Notes: a model not told the origin generated them from the letters alone. A DNA stretch of 64,000 bases from Halorubrum sp. DM2 (GCF_901686465.1 NZ_LR594487.1:2167650-2231649), one strand, 5' to 3'; shown: positions 42,263 through 52,700, numbered from the stretch's first letter. Program-made: numbers and translations.

Positions 42263-44773
42263 CTACGACCCGTCGGCGCGCTCGTCGGTGTACCGTTCGA
42301 GCTGGAGCGCGGTGCTGTCGGCGAGCCGGTCGAGCGCGTCGTCGACCCCGTGTTCGCGGGCGTCGACGGACGCCTCGGCGACGAGGGTCCGGACCGTGTC
42401 GAACGGGCCGATCCGCGCGCCCGTCGTGGCGACGTCGTCCTCCGCGTCGAGGAGCTGGTTCACCGCGGTGCGGTAGCCCGGGTTCTCGTCGAACCAGCCG
42501 TCGCGGTCGAGCCGGTCGATCGCGCCCTCGTGGACCGGGAAGTAGCCGGTCTCGCGGTGCCAGCGCGCCTGCCGCTCCGGTGCCGCGAGCCAGCCGAGGA
42601 ACGCCGCCGCGGCGCGCTGCTCGGCGGTCGACGCGCCGTCCGCGACCCATAGCGACCCGCCGCCGACGACGACGCCGTGGCGCTCGTCTGCGACCGGGAA
42701 GTAGCCGACGCCGACCGGGAACGAGGCCCCCTCTCGGACGCCGACCATCGAGGACGTCGACCCGATGAGCATCCCGGCGCGCCCGTCGTGGAACGCCTCG
42801 CGGGCCTGTCCGCGGGCCTCGATTCCGGGGTCGTGGTACAGGCCGTCGGCCGCCATGTCGGCGATCCAGTTGTATATCCGCTCGCCGACCGGCCCGTCGA
42901 ACCGGCTCTCGGTCGGCGTGCCGCCCCGCCCGTTGTCGGCGTCGACGAGCGGCTCGCCGGCCTCGGCGAACCACTGCTCGACGAACCACGAGTAGGTCGC
43001 GAAGGTGATCCCCGTCTCGGTCGCGCCGCTCTCGACGAGCCGCTCGGCACAGCGGCGGACCTCGTCGAACGTCTCGGGGGGGTCGTCGGGGTCCAGCCCG
43101 GCGCGCTCGAACGCCGCGCGGTCGTAGTACAGCACGGGCGTCGACGCGTTGAACGGCATCGAGTGGAGGACGCCGTCGGTCCGGTAGTAGTTGGCCACGG
43201 GAGTGAGCAGGTCGTCGGGAGAGAAGCCGGACCCCGGACCGCCCGCGCCGCCGGAGCCGCCGACGCCTCCGACGTCGGCGTCGAGGAGGCGCTCGATCGG
43301 GGTGAACGCCCCGCTGTCGAGCGCGCGCTGGGTGCCGATCTCGTAGAGGTGCGCGATCGCCGGCGGGTCGCCCCTGTCGGCCGCCGCGAGCGTCGCCTCG
43401 AACACGCCGCGGTAGCTCCCCTTCGACGCGGGCCGGACCGCGATCCCGTCGGTCTCGGCGGCGAACTCGGCGGCGAACTTGTCGAGGAGCCGCGCCTTGC
43501 GTCCGCCGAACGCGTGCCAGAAGTCGAGGACGACCGCGTCCTCGTCGTCGGTCCCGTCGGCGTCGTACGCGTCGAGCGCGTCGTCCAAGGTCCCGGTCCG
43601 GTCGGCGAGCGTCGACGCGCCGGCGGCCACCTCGGTCAGCGACGTCTTCTGCGCGTGCGCGATCGCGGTGGCGTCGCCCGCGTCCGCGGCCGTCTCCTCG
43701 GCGAGGTCGCCGACCGACTCGACCGCGTCGACGACCGCCTCGATCGAGGTCGCCTGGTCGTCGGTGGCGTCGCGGATCTCCTCGACCCCGCTCGTCGTCT
43801 CCTCGACGTCGGCGGCGAGGTCGGCGAACGCCTCCAGCGCCTCCTCGGCGGTGGTTATCCCCTCGTCGGCGCGCTCGCGCATCTCGGCCATCTCGTCGAC
43901 GGTCGCGTCCGTCTCCTCGCGCACCGAGCGGATCGACGACTCGATCTCGCCCGTCGCGTCCCGGGCCTCCTCCGCGAGGCTCTTGACCTCCTCGGCGACC
44001 ACCTCGAAGCCGGCCCCCGCCTCGCCCGCGCGGGCGGCTTCGATCGAGGCGTTCAACGCGAGGATGTTCGTCTCGTCGGCGATGTCCTGGATCAGGTCGG
44101 TGATGTCCTCGATCGCCGCGACCTCCGATTCGAGCGTCTCGACGCGGTCGAGGGCGGTCTCCGTCCGCTCGTCGACCACGCGGAGCTCCTCGATGGCCGC
44201 GCTCGCGGCGTCGGTTCCCTCGTCGGTCCGCTCGGCGACGTCGGCCGCGGTGGCGGCCACCTGGTCGGCGGAGGCGGCGACCTCCTCGGTGGCCGCCGAG
44301 ACGGTCTGAAGCTCGCTCGTCGCGGCCGCGATGTCGTCGCGCTGGCGGGTCGCCGCCGCCTCGATGTCGTCGACCGCGGCGTACACCTCGTCGCTCTGGG
44401 CCTTCGCGCGGTCGACGTTCGACCGGACGTGTTCGGTCGCGCCCGCGACCTCGTCGCCGAAGCCGTCGACCGCGGACACCGTCTCCGCGACGCCGTCGAC
44501 GAACTCGTTGAGCGTCGCCGCGAGCGCCGCCGCCTCGCCGTCGGTCTCCTCGGCCGGGAACCGGGCCCCGAGGTCGCCGTCGGCGAGCCGCGCCGCGACC
44601 TCGCGAAAGGCCGCGACCGGGACCTCGTCGTCGGAAGCGGTTCGGGAAGCAGCCGTCGTTTTGCCGGACGCGACCCCGCCGTCGAGAGCCGCGTCCGAGT
44701 CGATCGATGCCGTCGAACGGTCCCGGTCGGCGGGACCCCGATCGGACCGGTCACTCGCGTCGTCGCCGTTCAT
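42263..44773 (-). CDS. Soluble MCP transducer fused to a C-terminal UgpB-like solute-binding domain
   Basis: An 836-residue fusion. A disordered acidic N terminus is followed by a HAMP-like segment at about residues 50-110 ([20 protein letters not shown]). The MCP signalling coiled coil at about 115-390 has its hairpin tip reading [20 protein letters not shown] and then [16 protein letters not shown]. Residues ~410-836 resemble a family 1 extracellular solute-binding protein ([69 protein letters not shown]). No transmembrane helix, signal peptide or lipobox is visible, so the binding domain appears to be cytoplasmic. The order is opposite to that of ordinary MCPs. Confidence 0.85.
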   Translation of the reverse strand: MNGDDASDRSDRGPADRDRSTASIDSDAALDGGVASGKTTAASRTASDDEVPVAAFREVAARLADGDLGARFPAEETDGEAAALAATLNEFVDGVAETVSAVDGFGDEVAGATEHVRSNVDRAKAQSDEVYAAVDDIEAAATRQRDDIAAATSELQTVSAATEEVAASADQVAATAADVAERTDEGTDAASAAIEELRVVDERTETALDRVETLESEVAAIEDITDLIQDIADETNILALNASIEAARAGEAGAGFEVVAEEVKSLAEEARDATGEIESSIRSVREETDATVDEMAEMRERADEGITTAEEALEAFADLAADVEETTSGVEEIRDATDDQATSIEAVVDAVESVGDLAEETAADAGDATAIAHAQKTSLTEVAAGASTLADRTGTLDDALDAYDADGTDDEDAVVLDFWHAFGGRKARLLDKFAAEFAAETDGIAVRPASKGSYRGVFEATLAAADRGDPPAIAHLYEIGTQRALDSGAFTPIERLLDADVGGVGGSGGAGGPGSGFSPDDLLTPVANYYRTDGVLHSMPFNASTPVLYYDRAAFERAGLDPDDPPETFDEVRRCAERLVESGATETGITFATYSWFVEQWFAEAGEPLVDADNGRGGTPTESRFDGPVGERIYNWIADMAADGLYHDPGIEARGQAREAFHDGRAGMLIGSTSSMVGVREGASFPVGVGYFPVADERHGVVVGGGSLWVADGASTAEQRAAAAFLGWLAAPERQARWHRETGYFPVHEGAIDRLDRDGWFDENPGYRTAVNQLLDAEDDVATTGARIGPFDTVRTLVAEASVDAREHGVDDALDRLADSTALQLERYTDERADGS

Positions 44774-44910
44774 CTGTCGCCACTCGCCCGCAGGAGTACA
44801 TAAGTCTCAGAGTCAGATTATTCGGATTGATAGCCGTCTGACGAGCGCGGTCCCCTGCGTTCGAGTCCAAAAAATCGACGGATGGCTTCGAGGCGGGCCG
44901 TCCGTCCGGC

Positions 44911-45693
44911 TCAGTTCGTCTCGTCCGCGTCGACGCGCTCCGCGAAGGCGAACCGCGGCTTAACGTCAGTCACCTCGACGGTGAGCGTCTCGCCGACGTC
45001 GCCGTCGACGAAGAGGGTGTAGCCGTCGACGTAGGCGATGCCGTCGCCCTCGTCGCCCTCCTCCTCGACGGTCACCTCGACCTGGTCGCCCTCGGCGACC
45101 GGCGACCGCGTGTACCCCTTCCCGACGAGGTACACCTCCGAGGAGGCGTCCCGCGAGGCGTCCGGCGAGACGGTGCGGACGTACTGGAACGCCTCGCTCA
45201 CGTCGTCGCGGAAGGCGTCGAGGTCCTCGCCCTGGAACACCTTCACGACGAAGTCGCCGCCGGACGCGAGCAGTTCGTCGGCGGCCTCGAACGCCTGCCG
45301 CGCGAGGTGGACCGACCGGGCGTGATCGAGATTGTACTCGCCGGTCATGTTGGGTGCCATGTCGCTCACGACGGCGTCCGCGCCGCCCTCGTCGACCGCC
45401 TCCCGCAGATAGTGGCGGGTCCGCTCTTCGGTCATGTCGCCGCGGATCGTCTCGATGTCGTGGTCGTCGAACTCGTCGATACGCTGGAGGTCGACGCCGA
45501 CGACGGTGCCGCCCTCACCCACCTCCTCGGCGGCGACCTGAAGCCACCCGCCGGGCGCGGCCCCCAGATCGACCACGGTGTCGCCGCGGTCGAACAGGGC
45601 CGCCTCCTCGTCGATCTGTTTCAGCTTGTAGGCGGAGCGGGCGCGGTACCCCTGCTGTTTGGACCGGTTGTAGTAGTCGTCTTTCCCGCTCAT
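44911..45693 (-). CDS. rrmJ: 23S rRNA 2'-O-ribose methyltransferase with TRAM domain (RrmJ/FtsJ)
   Basis: A 260-residue SAM-dependent methyltransferase. The N-terminal YYNRSKQQGYRARSAYKLKQI carries the first catalytic Lys. VVDLGAAPGGWLQVAAEE is the SAM site, VVSDMAPNMTGEYNLDH holds the catalytic Asp, and DFVVKVFQGEDLDAF the second Lys. The C-terminal ~60 residues form a TRAM RNA-binding domain (EGDQVEVTVEEEGDEGDGIA), an addition seen in archaeal homologues. The ATG at 45693 was chosen; the frame runs upstream without conserved sequence. It methylates U in the 23S A-loop. Confidence 0.94.
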   Translation of the reverse strand: MSGKDDYYNRSKQQGYRARSAYKLKQIDEEAALFDRGDTVVDLGAAPGGWLQVAAEEVGEGGTVVGVDLQRIDEFDDHDIETIRGDMTEERTRHYLREAVDEGGADAVVSDMAPNMTGEYNLDHARSVHLARQAFEAADELLASGGDFVVKVFQGEDLDAFRDDVSEAFQYVRTVSPDASRDASSEVYLVGKGYTRSPVAEGDQVEVTVEEEGDEGDGIAYVDGYTLFVDGDVGETLTVEVTDVKPRFAFAERVDADETN

Positions 45694-45809
45694 CTGTGGC
45701 TCACCGTGGTTCGGTGCTGAACCCCCGTCGAAACGGCGGACGAATCGGCGCTCATGCCCGAATCGATGGGGTCGAACCGGAAATGGACATCGAATGTGCG
45801 TCCCGGCGC

Positions 45810-46259
45810 TCACCCGTCCGCGCGGCGCAGCCACGCCGCGACGCGCTCGATCCCGGAGGCGACGGCGGCGAGCGGCCCCGTCGACGCGGCCCCATTCGCG
45901 TCGGACGCGGCGTCCGGCTCCGACCGGTCCGCGACGACGCGCTCGTAGTTGTCGATCACCTGCTGTCGCCGCTGCGCCTCCGACTCGACCGCTCGTTCGA
46001 GGGCGGTCACCCGGTCGGCGAGGCGGTCGCGCTCCGCCTCCAGTCGCTCGACTTCGGCGGCGAGCGCGGCGACGCGGACGCGGTCGTGATAGCCCGGGCG
46101 GCGGTCGTCGTCGAGGCGGCCGACACCGACGGTTTGGCCGGAATCGCTCACCTGAGAGCCGACGGAGGCGGTCGACCGGCGTCGCGACTCGTCGGCCGAG
46201 TCCGCCGTTTCGACGTCGGTACCACCGGGCGCATCGGGAGTATCGGGCTCAGAGGGCAT
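45810..46259 (-). CDS. Coiled-coil protein, unknown function
   Basis: A 149-residue acidic protein. The N-terminal 55 residues are disordered and Ser/Asp-rich. Residues ~58-110 form a clear heptad coiled coil (AALAAEVERLEAERDRLADR, TALERAVESEAQRRQQ). The C terminus has an Ala-rich amphipathic helix (LAAVASGIERVAAWLRR) that could contact the membrane or a partner. I do not recognise a family. It lies on the same strand as rrmJ, 116 bp upstream of it. Confidence 0.65.
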   Translation of the reverse strand: MPSEPDTPDAPGGTDVETADSADESRRRSTASVGSQVSDSGQTVGVGRLDDDRRPGYHDRVRVAALAAEVERLEAERDRLADRVTALERAVESEAQRRQQVIDNYERVVADRSEPDAASDANGAASTGPLAAVASGIERVAAWLRRADG

Positions 46260-46343
46260 GGTCGTGGGAGAGGTATGTGTACACGTCCCACACGGTGAAA
46301 AAGCTCAGTCAGCCGCAAGTCGGACACGCCGCTTGCGTCGGGT

Positions 46344-46862
46344 TCAGCGGCACCCGCTGTCCGCCGTCGACACCCGCCCGATCAGGCGGTCGTCGTTGCG
46401 GTCGCGGTCGCTGTTAGCGTCGTCGTTGCGGTCGCGGTCGGCCGGTCGGATCGCAAAGCCGAGGTCGGCGTAGAACGGACGCAGTTCCGGGTCGAACGCC
46501 GCGGTGACGACCTCGACCGCGTCATCGCTCTTCCCCCGGCGGACCGCGGCCGCGACGAGCGCCGAACCGATGCCGCGGCCGCGGCGCGCGCGTCTGACCG
46601 CGACGGCGTCGACGTGGAGTCGAGCGAGGTCGGGACGCGTGGCGACGAGCGCGCCGACGACCCCACCGGTCCGCTCCGAGCGGGCGACGAGGGCGTCGCC
46701 GGCCGCGATCCGGTCGTCGACGGCGTCGGCGTCGGTCTCCAGCATCGCCGCGTCGAGGATACGGAGGACGTCGAGCCGGTCGTCGGCGGTCGCGGGGCTG
46801 ACGGTCACGTCGGCGGGCGGGTCGACAGCGTCGTCGTCCGGTGGGTCGCGTTTTCCGGTCAC
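46344..46862 (-). CDS. GNAT family N-acetyltransferase
   Basis: A 172-residue acetyltransferase. The core has VSPATADDRLDVLRILDAAM at the N terminus, and RLHVDAVAVRRARRGRGIGS with the acetyl-CoA pyrophosphate loop (RRGRGIG). FYADLGFAIR is motif B. The substrate is unknown. A 30-bp in-frame duplication near the C terminus (22 identical bases at 46389-46410 and 46419-46440) encodes a repeated DRDRNDD. The GTG start at 46862 overlaps the SAMP2 stop codon (GTGA), so the two are probably translated together. Confidence 0.85.
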   Translation of the reverse strand: MTGKRDPPDDDAVDPPADVTVSPATADDRLDVLRILDAAMLETDADAVDDRIAAGDALVARSERTGGVVGALVATRPDLARLHVDAVAVRRARRGRGIGSALVAAAVRRGKSDDAVEVVTAAFDPELRPFYADLGFAIRPADRDRNDDANSDRDRNDDRLIGRVSTADSGCR

Positions 46863-47074
46863 GGGAGACCGCCCGCCCCGCCCTTGATCAGCCGCAGGAT
46901 CTTGACCGACTCGGCGTCGACGACGCGGTCGCCCGGGACCGGCGAGCCGTCGACCAGCGCCGACGCCTCCTGCGGGTGGTAGCCCGCGGCGCGGATCAGG
47001 TCGTCGTACGTCGCGTCGGCGGCGAGGCTGTACTCGTCGGTCCCCTCGCCGACGACCTCGACGGTCACGTCCAT
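46859..47074 (-). CDS. samp2: Ubiquitin-like small archaeal modifier, SAMP2 type, with C-terminal tail
   Basis: A 71-residue beta-grasp protein. It opens MDVTVEVVGEGTDEYSL, has TYDDLIRAAGYHPQEASALV and VDGSPVPGD, and ends VKILRLIKGGAGGLP. The di-glycine is at residues 65-66; as I recall, this is where the 66-residue H. volcanii SAMP2 ends. Lys58, known for poly-SAMP2 linkage, is conserved. SAMP2 is conjugated to target proteins and supplies sulfur for tRNA thiolation after activation by UbaA (7798-8610). The extra AGGLP after the di-glycine would need removal if residue 66 is the reactive end. Confidence 0.87.
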   Translation of the reverse strand: MDVTVEVVGEGTDEYSLAADATYDDLIRAAGYHPQEASALVDGSPVPGDRVVDAESVKILRLIKGGAGGLP

Positions 47075-47140
47075 GGGCGCGGTAGCGGGCGGGCGGGCGT
47101 CAATCGCACGGTTCGGATTACGGCGTTGAGCGCGGTCCGG

Positions 47141-47461
47141 TCACCGCCTCGTCGAGCGCGGCTCGCCCGCGTTCCACTTCCAGAGGAACCACGCCGTCGG
47201 GACGACGACGGCAGCGGTCACCAGCGCGCCGGACCGGGGGACCGCGTCGGTCCACGCGTCGACGGCGAGGAGTCCGACAGCGGCCGCCGCGATGACGAGG
47301 ATGACCGCCGCGTCGCGGGCGAGTTCCGCCTCGCGCTCGGGCGGGAGGTCCCCGTCGTAGCCGGCGATCAGGCCGACCGCGCCGCGGAACCGGATCGCCC
47401 ACGCGAGCAGGAGACACACTCCGATCGGGAAGGCGTACGGGAGGGTGGAAGCGAGGGCCAT
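47141..47461 (-). CDS. Small membrane protein, possibly DUF3784-like
   Basis: A 106-residue protein with three hydrophobic segments. The first is at the N terminus (LPYAFPIGVCLLLAWAIRF), the second is DAAVILVIAAAAVGLLAV, and the third is ALVTAAVVVPTAWFLWKW. A hydrophilic loop between the first two reads LIAGYDGDLPPEREAELARD, which resembles the LIAGYN...E loop of DUF3784 proteins. The start is the ATG at 47461; the frame upstream runs into structured repeat copy 3 and is not coding. The function is unknown. Confidence 0.65.
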   Translation of the reverse strand: MALASTLPYAFPIGVCLLLAWAIRFRGAVGLIAGYDGDLPPEREAELARDAAVILVIAAAAVGLLAVDAWTDAVPRSGALVTAAVVVPTAWFLWKWNAGEPRSTRR

Positions 47462-47532
47462 GTGCGCGGCTACGTTGCGGAGTTGAAATAAAGGTGTCCG
47501 GCGGGAGCGAGTGAATTGGAGCAAGAGATGCC

Positions 47533-47600
47533 TAATAAATGGTTGAGCGACACGAACTCTGCCGAAGCCCCAGCCGGGAGGCGATATGAGAGTAGATCCG
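47533..47600. repeat. Upstream tandem half-unit of structured repeat copy 3
   Basis: The segment with aataaatggttgagcgacac followed by gccgaagccccagccggg (ending about 47582) is repeated, with TTTATAA and the same motif, at 47601-47650. The period is about 68 bp. Each unit has an AT-rich TATA-like site followed by GAAGCCCCAG. Confidence 0.65.
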
Positions 47601-47906
47601 TTTATAAATCGCTGATCGACACGAACACCGCCGAAGCCCCAGCCGGGAGGTAGGCGCACGCTCGCTGCGCTCCTCGTCGCTCATTTCACTCGCTCCTGCG
47701 GTGCTTACGTCGCCTGCGCCTACCTCCCGACTGCCCCTTCGAGTCCCGCCCCGCACAGCACCGCAACCACACCTCACGCCTCCCCAGCCTCGTCGCTGGC
47801 GGCCGGAGCGAAGCGACGGCCGCCAGCGACTCCCTCGCGCGGTGCTGCTTCGCGGTCGCCGGTGGCGACCGCTCACCGGGGCGCGCCACCGCATGGTTCT
47901 TTATAA
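47601..47906 (+). repeat. Structured dispersed repeat, copy 3 (possible ncRNA)
   Basis: A 306-nt copy bounded by TTTATAA at 47601-47607 and 47900-47906. Stem 1 pairs 47640-47658 with 47715-47733 (18 of 19 bp). Stem 2 pairs 47792-47805 with 47817-47830 (14 bp perfect, loop gagcgaagcga). The conserved core lies at 47734-47791. A third hairpin follows near 47834-47885. Stem sequences differ from copy 1 but remain complementary. It lies between the small membrane protein gene and gatB, both on the minus strand. Confidence 0.82.
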
Positions 47907-47998
47907 GTAAGCGTCGCCACCGCTCGCGTCCAGTTAAATACCGAATTGACGGCAGAAAAAAGCGGCTTGTCCCCGCTGTCGTTCGACGCTCGACCGGC

Positions 47999-49486
47999 TC
48001 AGCCGTCCAACTCCTCGCGGAGCAGGCCGTTCACCTGTCCGGGGTCGGCGCTGCCGCCGGTGGCCTGCATCACCTGCCCGACGAGGAAGTTGATCGCGCC
48101 CTCGTCGCCGTCGTGGTAGTCGCTCACGGCGTCGGGATTCTCGTCGATGGCGGCCGCGACGGCGGCCTCGACCTCGCCGCTCTCGGCCTTCCCGAGGCCC
48201 TCGCGGTCGATGACCGTCTCGGGGTCGTCGCCCTCGTCGAGCATCTCGCGGAGGACGACCTCCTCCGCGTTCTTGACGGTCAGCTCCTCGTCGGCGACGA
48301 GCTCGATCAGGCGGGTGAACTCGTCGAGGCGGTCCTCGACGTCCGTAATCGACATCTCGCGGTAGTTGAGCTCGCCGAGCAGGTTGTCGGCGACCCACGT
48401 CGCGGCGAGACCGGGGTCGAACGACTCGGCCACGTCCTCGAAGAAGTCGGCGACCGCCTTCGTGGAGGTGAGCTTCGAGGCGGACTCGCGGTCGAGCCCG
48501 TACTCCTCGCGGAAGCGCTCGCGGCGCGCGTCGGGCAGCTCCGGGATCGCGATCTGCGCCTTCCAGTCGGAGACCTCCAAGGCGGGGAGGTCGGCCTCCC
48601 GGAAGTAGCGGTAGTCCTTCTCGGCCTCCTTCGAGCGCATCGAGACGGTGACGCCGCGCGCCTCGTCCCAGTGGCGCGTCTCCTGTTCGATCTCGCGGCC
48701 GCGCCGGAGCACGTTCTCCTGCCGGGTGACCTCGTAGGCGAGCGCCTGCTCCGCGCCCTTGTGGCTGGAGATGTTCTTCACCTCGGCGCGGTTCACGCCT
48801 TCGAGGGCCTCGTCCGCGATCGTCCCGTCGTCGGCGACGTGTTCGTCCGGGACGAGCGAGACGTTGGCGTCGACGCGGAGGCTCCCGTCGCGGGTCGGGT
48901 CGAAGACGCCGAGGTATTCGAGAACCTCTTCGAGCTTCGCGAGGAAGGCCCGCGTCTCCGCGGGCGAGCGGAAGTCCGGCTCCGTGACGATCTCCATCAG
49001 GGGCGTCCCGGCGCGGTTGTAGTTCACGAGGGTGTGCGTCGCCGACTCGATGGAGCCGCCGGCGTGCTGGAGGCTGCCGGGGTCCTCTTCGAGGTGCGCG
49101 CGGGTGATCCCGATGGTGCGCGTCTCGTCGTCGACGCGGACCTCCAGCTCCCCGGACTGGCAGATCGGGGCGTCGTACTGGGTGAGCTGGAAGTTCTTCG
49201 GGAGGTCGGGGTAGTAGTAGTTCTTCCGGTGGAAGGTCGTCGTCTCGGGGACGTCGGCGTCGATCGCCTTCCCGACCTTCACGGCGGCCTCGACGGCGGC
49301 CTCGTTGAGGACCGGCAGCGCGCCCGGCAGCCCGAGGCAGGTGGGGCAGGTGCGCGTGTTCGGCTCCTCGTCGGCTGCCGGCTCCGTCGAGCAGCCGCAG
49401 AAGATCTTCGTGTCGGTCTCGAGCTGGACGTGGACCTCCAGCCCGATCACGACTGTCCGGTCCGCCGTCGCGGCCTGCGTACTCAT
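47999..49486 (-). CDS. gatB: Asp/Glu-tRNA(Asn/Gln) amidotransferase subunit B
   Basis: A 495-residue GatB. The N terminus IGLEVHVQLETDTKIFCGCS has the zinc/ammonia-channel region, continuing TRTCPTCLGLPGALPVLN. KNYYYPDLPKNFQLTQYDAP and EEDPGSLQHAGG follow, then YNRAGTPLMEIVTEPDFRSP and VRADANVS-like RVDANVSLVPDE. The C-terminal Yqey-type tail (INFLVGQVMQATGGSADPGQ) binds tRNA. It amidates Glu-tRNA(Gln) or Asp-tRNA(Asn) together with GatA and GatC, which are not in this window. The ATG at 49486 fits the family start. Confidence 0.97.
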   Translation of the reverse strand: MSTQAATADRTVVIGLEVHVQLETDTKIFCGCSTEPAADEEPNTRTCPTCLGLPGALPVLNEAAVEAAVKVGKAIDADVPETTTFHRKNYYYPDLPKNFQLTQYDAPICQSGELEVRVDDETRTIGITRAHLEEDPGSLQHAGGSIESATHTLVNYNRAGTPLMEIVTEPDFRSPAETRAFLAKLEEVLEYLGVFDPTRDGSLRVDANVSLVPDEHVADDGTIADEALEGVNRAEVKNISSHKGAEQALAYEVTRQENVLRRGREIEQETRHWDEARGVTVSMRSKEAEKDYRYFREADLPALEVSDWKAQIAIPELPDARRERFREEYGLDRESASKLTSTKAVADFFEDVAESFDPGLAATWVADNLLGELNYREMSITDVEDRLDEFTRLIELVADEELTVKNAEEVVLREMLDEGDDPETVIDREGLGKAESGEVEAAVAAAIDENPDAVSDYHDGDEGAINFLVGQVMQATGGSADPGQVNGLLREELDG

Positions 49487-49730
49487 TACCGGCCCGTTGT
49501 GAGCGGGCCGCCTAAATCGTGTCGGGACGAGCGGCGCGGGCGGAGCGGGCGGCGGGACGGTCGGGAACGTGGATATCTCCTGTGAGAACGCGAGCGAACG
49601 ATTATTACGACGCCGTTCGTAGTCGGAAAGGTGATAGGATCGGACGGGCGGGCGCGGCCGACGTTCCGGTTGCGGGGGCCCGCCGAGAGACGGCCGACCG
49701 CCCGCGCGAAACGATGGGTAAACGACGGAG

Positions 49731-52700
49731 ATGACGCCTGAGGGGACGATCGTCCACGTCGGCGAGCCGGTCGACGCCGCGTGGGGGACGCTCCCGAACG
49801 GGACGCGAACGGTCGGAGAGGTTACGCGTTCCGAAACCGGCCGCGACGAGGCAACGAGCGCCGTCGTCGTTCGGGTGGCGGACTCCGTCGGATCCGACGG
49901 ACGCGCCGGGGGTAACGAGAGCGACCGAACCGGCCGGAACGACGGAACCGACGCCGGCGAGCGCGTCGCCGGTCTCGCGGCCGCGCCGGTCGAAATCGAG
50001 GCGGTCCGGGAGCGGTACCCGGACGCGCGAGTCCTCGCGTACACCGTCCGCGACCGCCCCGACGCCGCCATCGACGCGAGCCGGCTCGGGATCGAGTACG
50101 TTTCCGGGCGGCGGCTCGCGGCCGACGGCGAGACGCTCGCGGACCGGATCAGGAGGGCCGAGCGAGGGAACGAGCCCGACGCCGACGGGGGCGACCGCGT
50201 CGAATCCGAGGAGGCGGAGCCGGAGCACGACGGGTCCGGAAAATCGGAACCGGACCGCGAGTTCCTCGAACCGTTCGTGCGGATCATCTCGGACCGGTCC
50301 ACGGAGTTCGACGCGACGGTCGACGCGCTGCTCGACCTCGGCCGCGACCACCTCGGCCTGTCGATCGGCTACGCCTCCCGGATCGACGGCGACCGGATCG
50401 GGCTCCGGCGGTACCGGGACCCGGTCGGACTCGTGGACTCGCTCGCGGCGGACGACCTCGACGCCGACGGTATGGTCCCGCTGGAGCTGACGTACTGCCG
50501 AGAGACGGTGCGCGGGGCGGTCCCGGGCGGCGACGCAGACGACCGCGACGGCGAGCGCGAACCGCGGAGCGGCTCGGACCGGAGCGGTACCGCCGCGGAG
50601 CGCGACGGCGTGTTCTCGGTCACCGATCCCGAGGCCGCGGGACTGGCCGACCACCCCGCCTACGAGCGGTTCGGGGTCGGCAGCTACGTCGGCGGGCGAG
50701 TCCTCGTCGACGAGGAGGTCTTCGGCACGATCTGTTTCCTCGACCCCGAGTCGCGCGACCGCCCGTTCGACGCCTCGGAGGAGCTGTTCGTCGAACTGCT
50801 CGCCGAGTGGCTCGGCCGAGCGATCGAGCGCCGACTGGCGGGAGAACAGCGGGAAGCCGCGGTCGAGCGGTTCGAGGAGACGCTCGACCGGATCGACGAC
50901 GGGTTCTTCGCGCTCGACGCCGAGTGGCGGTTCACGTACGTCAACGAGCGGGCGGCGTCCCTCCTCGGCCGCGAGCCGGCCGAGCTGGTCGGAGCCGACG
51001 TCCGCGAGGAGTTCCCGGCCGCGCTCGGCCCCGAGCACGAGCGGCACTACCGACGGGCGATGGCGGAACAGGAGGTCGTCTCCTTCGAGAACTACCACGA
51101 GTCGCTGGACGTGTGGAGCGACGTGACCGCGTACCCGTCTCCGAACGGGCTGTCGGTCTTCTTCGCCGACGTCACGGAGCGAAAGCGCCGCGAGCGGACC
51201 CTCGAACGCCTGCTCGGCACGGTCGAGGAGCTACAGCGGACCGGCGACCGCGAGGCGGTCGCGGAGCGGCTGGTCGCGGCCGCGGACGAGGTGCTCGGCT
51301 ACGGGATAAGCGGCGTGCGGCTGTTCGACGCCGACGCGAACCGCCTCCGCCTCGCCGCCACGAACGGTGGGGTCGGCGACCGGTTCGCGGCCAGCCGCCG
51401 CCCGCGGCGGCCCGGCAAGGGGATCACCGGGCGGGCCTTCGAGTATGGGGAGACTCGGCTCGTCGACGACCTCGTGACGAGCGGCGACCTAGCCGACGAC
51501 GAGGAGCGCGACTACCACGGGATGCGCTCGACCGTCGCCGTCCCGCTCGGCGACCACGGCGTGTTCGTCGTCGGCTCCACGGAGCCGGAGAGCTTCGACG
51601 AGAGGGACGTCACCGTCCTCGAACTGCTGGCGACGAACGCGGTCGCCGCGATGGACGCCAACGAGCGCCGGGGACGGCTCCGCACCTACGAGGACGCGCT
51701 GAAGAACGTCGACGACATGGTATGCGTGCTCGACGAGGACGGCGTCGTCACGTACGCGACGGGCCCGTTCGCCGCGTGGATCGAGAGCGGTGATCCCGCG
51801 TCGGAAACCCCCGACGACGGCCTCGTCGGACGGCGGCTCGCGGACCTCGTCTCGGGCGGCGACGCGGACCGGGTGGCGGAGGCGGTCGACGCGCTCGCCG
51901 CCGGGACGGCGGGCGGCGAGCGCGGGAGCGATCCGACACGGAACGTGTCGCTGATCCGCGATGGCGACGGCGACCGGCGTGTCCGGCACGGCGAGTTGCG
52001 CCTGTCGGCGCTGTCGAGCCGCGCCGGACACGCCGGTGGGGTCGTCGCGTCGCTGTCGGACACGACGGACCTCCGGCGGACGCGAACCGAGTTGTCCGCC
52101 GAGCGCGACCGCTTCCGACGGCTGTTCGACCGGATCCCGGACCCGGTGATGGAGGTCGTCCTCGAAGACGACGAGACGGTGATCGACGGGCTCAACGCCG
52201 CGTTCGAGTCGCAGTTCGGCGTTGACGAGTTGGCCCTCCGCGGGCGGACGGTCGCGGCGCTCGACATCGACGACGAACAGCTGGGGAGCGGGCGGGCGGA
52301 GGGGCGCTCGCTCGACGCGCTGGTCCGCGAGCGCGGGTTCGCGACCGAGGAGATTAGGCGGCGGACCGTCGACGGGCCGCGCGAGTTCCTCTTCCTCGGG
52401 TTCAGCTACGAGACCGACGAGGGGCGGCGCGCGTTCGGCATCTACACCGACATCACCGACCGGAAGCGCCGCGAGCGGTACGTCCGGATCGTCAACCGGA
52501 TCCTCAGACACAACCTGCGCAACGAGCTGAACGTCGTGTTCGGCTTCGCCGAGGAGATCGGGGAGCGGACCGACGACGACCGGATCCGCGAGTACGCCCG
52601 GCGGATCGAGACCACCGGAAAGCGGCTGAGCGGCGTCGCCGAGGGGGCCGCCACCCTCCGGCGGGTCATCGAGAAGGGGTATGTGACCGACCCCGAGGCG

